Assembly (NCBI RefSeq): GCF_024166365.1
Contig: NC_064825.1
Location: forward strand, 106,282,480 to 106,346,479
Direction of reading: 5' to 3'
Source: Elephas maximus indicus
Lineage: Eukaryota > Chordata > Mammalia > Proboscidea > Elephantidae
Length of the DNA: 64,000 nucleotides
Shown: positions 57,488 to 64,000 of the stretch, piece after piece
How the letters are laid out: the number at the start of each line of letters is the position of its first letter
Numbering within the stretch: position 1 is the stretch's first letter
Notes under the pieces: generated by a model
Seen by the model: only the letters and a program-made list of their open reading frames with translations
The model's database searches: none
Told to the model about the DNA's origin: nothing
Position numbers and translations under genes: made by a program

Positions 57488-57685
57488 ATCACTGGGTGGT
57501 GCAAATGGTTCACATATTTGCTTCTAATTGAAAGTTTGATGGCTCATTTCCACACAGAGGCACCTCAGAAGAAAGGAATGAGATCTACTGCCAAATATCA
57601 GCCTTTGGAAACCTTAAGGAGCATAGTTGTACTCTGATAAATTTGGAATTGCCTTGAGTTGGAATTGACTAGATGACATTGTAAA
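57488..57685 (+). repeat. AfroSINE, Asn-like subtype, private to block 3
   Basis: CACTGGGTGGTGCAAATGG, CACAGAGGCACCTCAGAAG, TACTGCCAAATATCAGCC and tail ATTGCCTTGAGTTGGAATTG. It sits about 40 bases upstream of the OR5T start codon side; blocks 1 and 2 are empty here. Confidence 0.88.
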
Positions 57686-57689
57686 TGCA

Positions 57690-59230
57690 ATATACTGGGA
57701 AACAGAGTGCACCCGATAACATCTTCATGTCTGTTTCCTAGAAGGGCATAATAATATCCTAGGTTATGATGGGATAGGCGGTGACAAAGTAGATGAGCCC
57801 ATGTGCAAGCAATTTCCTATATAAAAAAAAGAAAAATGGTTTCATTCATTTGTTGGCTAAACTTGTCATGTTAAAAACAACCAAACAAGCAAACCTGCCA
57901 ATTTATGCAGTTCTCAAATTACCAGATTTTAAAATGTAGAAAGAGGAATGAGTAGAGGAAATTTTAAATCTAAAATCATTGGACTTGTAAATACACACTA
58001 ATCATTTTAAATTAGCTACAACATACATGAATGCCTTTCCTTAATGTCAACTAAGATAAAATGAGAGCAACAGCATGTATCTCACAAGATTGCATTAAAT
58101 TTAAAGGATAAAAACTTATTAAAAATGATTTAATTTTAAAATGTTCTCAGATGACTAGAAAATAGAGGAAATTAGACGTATCTTTCAACTTGTCTTAAAA
58201 GGTAGCTATTTTTGTGTAAATCCACAAATTTATCTACAATTCATCAGAACACATCTTCAAATATCTTATCATGTATTGTAATTTTGCTTGAATGGTATAT
58301 TAAAAAATAATAAAGTCATGAAATAATAAATACATATCCATATATTTTGGGGGCATCACAAAAAATACATTTTTGTTTCAAAAATCCCTCATTCTCTTTT
58401 TCTCTCTCTTCCTCCCACCCTTTTCTCTTTTCTCTCTTTCAAGACTTCATGGAACACAAACAAAAATATTTACTGGAGACAGTCAAGAATAAAATAGAAA
58501 TCAGGTAGATAGGAAGAAGCTCAGTAAAACTAAATTAAAAATATGCAAGCAAATTTTGGAAAAAAAAATGGCAATAGGTAGGGTACGAAAGAAATTCATT
58601 TCAAAATCTACTGCAAAATATAACTTGACTAAGAGAAACAAAAGAAATGTCAGCTAGACTGTGATTATAGCCATCATTTCATTGATGTTTCTGAGACAAC
58701 AATGGTGGAAAGTTAAGAGCATTGTATCTGGACTTGATGAACTTTTATCAAAATCTCAGAAACAGCACCTAGTGCCAGTGTGAGCTAGAAAAATTAAAGT
58801 TTTCCTTCTTCTTTCTTGTACTAAAGAATAGATAAGATGGACAAAATGATTTCGATAAACATTGTTTCACTACATGAACATGGTATCCCGGCAGAGTGCT
58901 CATTTATGAGACATGTTAATATTATTTTTTAAATTCAAGTTTTGATTATACGTGAAAAGTGCATATACTTTTTGTTTATCTAAAAAATAAATAAGTCAAA
59001 ATAAGCCCTCCATATTTTATTTATCTAAAACAAAATAAACAGGGATTTTAAAATCAACATTTTTTATCAAAGCATTGAGCAATGAATGAATCCCAAACCA
59101 CAAGCTAAAATATTTTTCTTTTAGTTATGCATGTTTGTTAAAAGCTAATATGCAGATTAAAATATCATTTTATTGAAATTAAGCCCAATGAATCATAATA
59201 TTCTAGACTGTAAAAAAAAAAAACAAAAAA
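57690..59230. other. Shared block flank, no gene
   Basis: Unique DNA aligned to 42575-43620 and then 45875-47050 of block 2; the missing 2.2 kb would fall near 58205. Pyrimidine-rich tract at 58390-58440. No coding signal. Confidence 0.6.
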
Positions 59231-59234
59231 CAGA

Positions 59235-59393
59235 AACAAACCTGTTGTCGTAGAGTCAATTCTGACCCACAGCCACCCTATAGGACAAAGTGGAAGTGCC
59301 TCATAGGGATTCCAAGGAGCAGCTGATGGATTTGAACTGCTGACCTTTGGGTTAGCAGCCTGAGCACTTAACTACTGTGCTGCCAGGCCTCCA
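59235..59393 (-). repeat. AfroSINE, short subtype, private to block 3
   Basis: AACCTGTTGTCGTAGAGTCA to GTGCTGCCAGGCCTCC, preceded by an A-rich run. Box B complement TTTGAACTGCTGACC. Confidence 0.9.
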
Positions 59394-59765
59394 TATTTAA
59401 TAACTTGTCAAGGATTATAAAAATGCATCTCTGTCACGGCATTCTGCTTTTGGACTTGTCAGTAAAATAACAGTGCGTTTGGCTGAAATTCTCCAAATAC
59501 TCTTGATGACAATATTTTCAGGCACACTTGATGGTCTGATCTTCTCCATAGAGCAAGAATGTGATTTATGAATGTAAGTATGTTTTATTCCACATCAAGA
59601 CCTGTTAGAGCAACTGCCTGCTTCACAACAGGGAGCTGGAGACTTAATAGAGGAAAAAGTAGGAGGTTTAATCACTTCACCCAAGCTTCTTCAAACAGGA
59701 ATTATGGTTAGCTAATTTTTTTTTTTTTTTTTTAATCTTTAAGGAAAGTAGAACTGTGTTTATGA

Positions 59766-59937
59766 CAGAACGCATGCGTGGTGCAAACGATTAAGGCAAT
59801 TGGCTGCTAACCGAAGGTATGGAGGTTGAAGCCTACCCAGGGGCACCTCAGAAGAAAAGCCTGGTAATCTACTTCTGAAAATCCACTGTTGAAAACCTCG
59901 TGGAGCACAGTCATGAGTCAGAGTGGACTAGATGACA
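59766..59937 (+). repeat. AfroSINE, Asn-like subtype, private to block 3
   Basis: GCATGCGTGGTGCAAACGA, ACCCAGGGGCACCTCAGAAG and GTCATGAGTCAGAGTGGAC. TGTGTTTATGAC stands before (59754) and after (59944), a 12-base target duplication. Confidence 0.92.
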
Positions 59938-60224
59938 AATGATTGTGTTTATGACTAGTTGATTTCAGTTTAAGAGGCTATAGTGGCTAGGAACACAAAA
60001 ATATAGATTCTGAATTCTCTTTTTTTTGTTTAACAAAACATGTTCCATCTTGAACACTAAAAATATATCACTTCCTTAACTCTAATAGAGTCATTATCAG
60101 AAAACATAAAGTACGCGGTGCCCATCAGAGCAGTACTACAAAGACTAGGCTTGAGGCGAAAGAAAGCCGTGATAGCAGCTACTACAGATTAATAAGTGGA
60201 CTCAAGGGGCTAGGAATTTTGTGC

Positions 60225-60420
60225 GCATGACTGAACGTAATCTTCATAGCACCAGGAAAGCTAAATAATTTGGTGATCTTTTATAGACGAGAGAAAGAAC
60301 TAAGGCCCAGCTAGACACAAAACTTGACCAAGGTCACACAGTAGTTACTAGCCGAGCAAGGATTCACCCCAGATTTTTCTGATCCCAGTCTAAGCTACTT
60401 CCACTTGACCATATTGCAAT
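60225..60420 (-). repeat. MIR SINE (ancient), block 3 copy
   Basis: GAAAGAACTAAGGCCCAGC, CTTGACCAAGGTCACACAG and ACTAGCCGAGCAAGGATTC: the best preserved of the three copies of this MIR. Confidence 0.85.
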
Positions 60421-60712
60421 TCCCACCGTGCCAGGTCCTTATTCTGGAATCATTAGCCCCGAGAAATAATGCAAAATAACATCCTCACATATTTGAATTA
60501 TTTTTTAAAGTAATCCAGCTTAAGTAGACCATGAAATTAAAATACATATATGTATGTAATTAAAATTACTTCTACAGAAAAATGTTTTAAAATAATTTAT
60601 ATCCCTCCATGAGGAAAAAAAAATTATATATATATGATCCCAAAGGAGCATATAGCCAAATGGTGGTTGAAAGCTCATTTCCTCTTCATTTAATAATTTC
60701 CCTGATTTTTGT

Positions 60713-60815
60713 ATTTGTTGCTGTTTTTAGGTGCCATCAAGTCAGTTTGGACTCATAGTGACTACACATACAACAGAACACTGCCTGGCCCTACATCATC
60801 CTCACAATCTTTTTT
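60713..60815 (-). repeat. RTE LINE 3' end, short, private to block 3
   Basis: TTTGTTGCTGTTTTTAGGTG then CCATCAAGTCAGTTTGG, AACACTGCCTGGCCCTACA and TCCTCACAATC followed by a T-run. About 100 bases. Confidence 0.8.
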
Positions 60816-61139
60816 TTTTTTTTTTAAATATAGTCCCTTATTTCTACTATTCCTATTCTGATTATCATCCATAAAGAAAATTAAAACAAATTTCTGATTT
60901 ACATCTCTATTGACATAAATATGTATGGAGTCCCTTCTGTTTTCTTTGCTGTGTTCTCAGGAAATCTTCAGTTTTTAATACAAATCTGAATTAACCAGAA
61001 TCACCTAATTCAAATTTACTTTAAAACTAGGTGTATACTCTAGTTGAAAATTAATGGTTAAACTTCTAAAATATTTTGTAGTGTTGTAAATATTTCCTCT
61101 TACCTATGGAACTGAACTGCTCACTCAATTCAAGTATGC

Positions 61140-61260
61140 AATGATTGTGTTTGGATTCTTATATCCATTTCTGGAGCTCTTCTTGTAGTCCACAGGGGAT
61201 GCACCAAGGAGAGAGAATGCTAACTCTCTTCTGGGACTGAAAAATAACAAGATTTTTTTC
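61140..61260. promoter_or_regulatory. Block 3 counterpart of the candidate OR promoter module
   Basis: GCACCAAGGAG at 61201-61211 aligns with TCCCCAAGGAG of block 2 and TTCCCAAGGAG of block 1, with flanks CACAGGGGAT and CTCTCTTCTGGGACTGAAAA also kept. The C-rich half of the Olf-1-like site is weakened here. It lies about 3.7 kb upstream of the OR5T start, in keeping with the missing 2.2 kb. Inference only. Confidence 0.35.
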
Positions 61261-61870
61261 TCCCTGCAATAACAAGAGAACTGTCCTGGAACAATGAACT
61301 ACTTGATAAAAATGATTAAATGAATTGCTGTGGTCTCTGGAAAACTGATGCTTTGCTGCAAAACTTTATGGTTTAGGATTGGAAAACAAATCTAATGATA
61401 CAGAATATAGTCCTAGCTCTGATGCTAATTAGCTATGTAAAAAAAAAAAATTGCTATATAGCATTGGTTAACAAACTAAATTTCCTGTAAGCCAGTTCCC
61501 TCCTTCTGGGAATATAACCTGCATAACTCTTTCAAAACTCTGTAAACATGTATATTATCAAAGAATATGAAAGCATAACATATGTCAGAATTTGTAATTG
61601 TTTACTAAAAATAACAAAACTTCCCATCTGAACTACAAGGTCTTAGTTTCATAGTTCTATGAGGCATACATGTAAGCTTATTGAAAATTTAATACAAGAG
61701 ATATTAAATAGACATAATTTTACTGTCAACACATGGATAGAAAGTTATAACAGGAGAGACAGGGTTTTATACAGAAAACTGTTAATATTCTATGTGATAG
61801 AATATTAGAATATCAGATATCTGGCAGATATCAAACAGTTTGAGTTGTATAGGATCTTTTCGGGCCATCT

Positions 61871-62097
61871 TGGGGCAGCAGAAACAGGTACAAAGTTAGT
61901 GAAGTCCGGACTCTGTGAACATCCAGGCCCTAGTGAAGGCACCACAGGCAGGGAAGCCTGAGCACAAAGAATAAAGAAAAGGCCCACTGGTGCACCTCCA
62001 CTCTGATACCATAAGTCTCAGGAGGAAGCATGTGTGGAGAACAGCGAGGCTCAGACTTTGTGAACAGCCAGTCCCTGGTGAAGTCATCATTGGTGGG
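61871..62097. repeat. Two imperfect 45-base copies, unknown
   Basis: About 61909-61953 (GACTCTGTGAACATCCAGG) and 62054-62098 (GACTTTGTGAACAGCCAGT) are imperfect copies 145 bases apart, each running into a CCCTGGTGAAG-like end. I cannot name the repeat. No gene. Confidence 0.55.
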
Positions 62098-62601
62098 GAC
62101 ACACCACAAGTGGGTAGCTTTAACAGAAAGAAAACTTATTCCCTCATAGTCTAGGAGGCTAGAAGTCCAAATTCAGGGTGCCAGTTCCAGGCATAGGCCT
62201 TCCTTCTCTGTCAGGTGCAGGAGAAGGATCTTGTCATCAATCTTTCCCTGGTCTAGGAGCTTCTCAGTGCAGGGACTCTGGGTGCAAAGAATGTGCTCTG
62301 TTTCAGGCTCTAATTTCTTGGTGGTAGAAGGTCTCCCTGTCTCTCTGCTCATTTCTCTCTTTTATATCTCAAAAGAGATTGACTGAAAATGCAATCTAAT
62401 CTTGCAGATTGAGTCCTGCATCATTTATATAATTGCCTCTAATCCTGCCTCATGAACATCATAGAATTGGGATTTATAACGCATAGGAAAATCACATGAG
62501 ATGACAAATTGATGAACAATCACACAAAACTGGAATTCATGGCCTAGCTTAGTTGACACACACTTTTGGAGGAAACAATTCAATCCATAACAAGTGGATT
62601 G
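62098..62601 (-). mobile_element. LTR, ERVL-MaLR-type (fossil)
   Basis: CACACCACAAGTGGGTAGCT through TTCAATCCATAACA, the same LTR family on the - strand, with its end near 62098 incomplete. No internal region is next to it. Confidence 0.85.
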
Positions 62602-62639
62602 TAAATGCTGGGCCAGAAAGCCATGTCAGAGAAACCATT

Positions 62640-63290
62640 TTTCCTCAAAGGAAATGTAGAAAGCAAGTCTATTTACAACATCTAAAAGAATAAAATACCT
62701 AGAAATAAATTTAACCAAGGAAGTTACAGGCTTATACACTGAAAGCTATAAAACATTACCGAAAGAAATTAAAGAACACCTAAATAACATATGACGGTTC
62801 TGTGCTAATGGATTGAAAAACTCGATATTATTAAAACGAGCTTCTTGCAATTACCACTGAAATTCCAACAGCCTTCTTTGCATAAATGGAAAAAAACACA
62901 ATCCTCAAATTTACATGGAAGGGCAAAGGACCTGGAATTGCTGAAGCAATCTTGAAGAATGAGACTAAAGCAGGAGGAATAACACATCCTAATATCATAA
63001 TATACTAAAATTACAGTAATTAAAACCCTCTGGTACTAATAGAGGTATAAACCAAAGGAATGCAAATGAAAGTCCAGGGATAAATCCACACACCTATGGT
63101 CAACTATTCAATGGGGAAGGAAGAGTCTTTGCAAGAAATGGTGCTGGGAAAACTGAATTTCCACACGCAGAAGAATGAAACAGTATCCAGGCCTTATACC
63201 ACACAAAAAAATCAATTCAAAATAGATCAAAGATCTGTGAAAACTAAAATTATTAAGAGAAAAGGTGAGAGTGAGGCTGTAGGATGTAGT
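62640..63290 (+). repeat. L1 ORF2 fragment (old)
   Basis: TAAAATACCTAGAAATAAAT reads KYLEIN, the reverse transcriptase/thumb region; AATTTACATGGAAGGGCAAA reads as KFTWKGK; GGTGCTGGGAAAACTGAAT is typical of ORF2 too. Broken and old. Confidence 0.85.
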
Positions 63291-63291
63291 G

Positions 63292-64000
63292 TGTCATGGA
63301 TTGAATTGTGTCCCCCCAAAATATGTGTCAACTTGGCTAGGCCATGATTCCCAGCATTGTATGGTTGTCCTCCATTTTGTGATTCATGTCATTTTCCTAT
63401 GGGTTGCAAATCCTAATCTCTGTCTGTGGTCAAAGAGCCAAGATTAGTTTATGTTAAAGAGGGTTAGGATGGGGTGTAACACCCTTACTCGGGTCACATC
63501 CTTGATACAAGGTAAAGGGAGTTTCCTTGAGGTGTGTTCTGCATCACGTTTCATCTTACAAGAGATGAAAGGGAAGTGAGCAGAGAGTGGAGGACCTCAT
63601 ACCACCATGAAAGCAGCTCTGGGAGTAGAGCACGTCCTTTGTAGCTAGGGTTCCTGTGCAGAGAAGTTCCTAGACCAGGGGAATACTGATGGCAAAGATA
63701 TTCTTTTAGAGGAAAGAGAGAAAGCCTTTCCCTACATGTGACACCCTGAACTTGGATTTTAGCCTTCTAGACTGTGAGAGCATAAACTTCTGGTTGTGAA
63801 AACCATTCCCTTGTGGTATTTCTGTTATAGCAGCACCAGAGAACTCAGTTAGAATTTGTTACAGGGAGTGAGGTCATGCTCTAACAGATACCTAAAATGT
63901 GGAAGTGATTTTGAAATTGTGAATGTATAGAGAACTCAGGAGGAAGGAGAGCTTTTATAATGGAGACACACAGACTGTGAGAAGTAATGGCACAGACTGG
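63292..64000 (+). mobile_element. ERVL-MaLR-type element: 5' LTR and start of interior (fossil)
   Basis: LTR from TGTCATGGATTGAATTGTG (63292) to about 63853, then an interior resembling those at 34620 and 51080 (AACAGATACCTAAAATGTGG at 63884). It runs off the right end of the window, so the 3' LTR is not seen. Inserted in the L1 fragment. Broken, old. Confidence 0.87.

Larger units (their letters stand above)
55438..61870. repeat. Paralogous block 3 (OR5T segmental duplication)
   Basis: Left edge at AGGAACATTGTTTTGA (55445). It holds the OR5T gene with altered DRY motif. It lacks the SINEs and the deleted RTE shared by blocks 1 and 2, and about 2.2 kb equal to 43620-45870 of block 2 is missing at about 58205. 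Private insertions: AfroSINEs at 57488, 59235 and 59766 and an RTE end at 60713. Right end fades near 61870. Confidence 0.9.

Overview
The window is nuclear DNA of a placental mammal of the afrotherian/paenungulate group, most likely an elephant or a close relative. The basis is the dense load of AfroSINE-type SINEs (tRNA-Asn-like head, tail shared with an RTE/BovB-type LINE), RTE LINE copies of the kind abundant in Afrotheria, a long L1, ERVL-MaLR-type LTR elements, and a background of old MIR and L1M. Species assignment is from memory of these families and not from a database search.

The host genes are all olfactory receptors (ORs) with single-exon coding regions. An intact OR8H-type gene lies on the + strand at 2565-3512. 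Three OR5T-type genes lie on the - strand: a frameshifted pseudogene (19239-20227), an open gene (41560-42546) and another open gene with a broken DRY motif (56483-57451). OR5T next to OR8H matches what I recall of the human 11q12.1 OR cluster, so this looks like the orthologous region, read here from the OR8H side.

Layout: 1-8 kb holds the OR8H gene in AT-rich DNA with scattered SINEs, a MIR and an L2-like stretch. 8.5-12.1 kb is a long minus-strand RTE LINE with an LTR inserted in it. 12.1-17.3 kb is old L1, a GC-rich island of unknown nature (13.0-13.5 kb), a young L1 3' end and an LTR element with both LTRs. 17.35-34.15 kb, 40.5-49.2 kb and 55.4-61.9 kb are three paralogous blocks, each with an OR5T gene, a shared upstream flank and an Olf-1/EBF-like site. 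Block 1 is swollen by a near full-length 7.4 kb L1 (21.4-28.9 kb). Between the blocks lie LTR elements, RTE and L1 pieces (34.2-40.5 kb and 49.4-55.4 kb). The right end (62.1-64 kb) is LTR, L1 and a second LTR element that runs off the window.

Repeats shared or not shared by the blocks give their history: several SINEs and one internally deleted RTE are present in blocks 1 and 2 but absent from block 3, so blocks 1 and 2 look like the latest pair. Each block also has private insertions. I found no RNA gene, CRISPR array, operon-like structure or new protein-coding system. The most interesting material is the OR5T triplication with decay in progress, a candidate shared OR promoter module, and the SINE/LINE biology.
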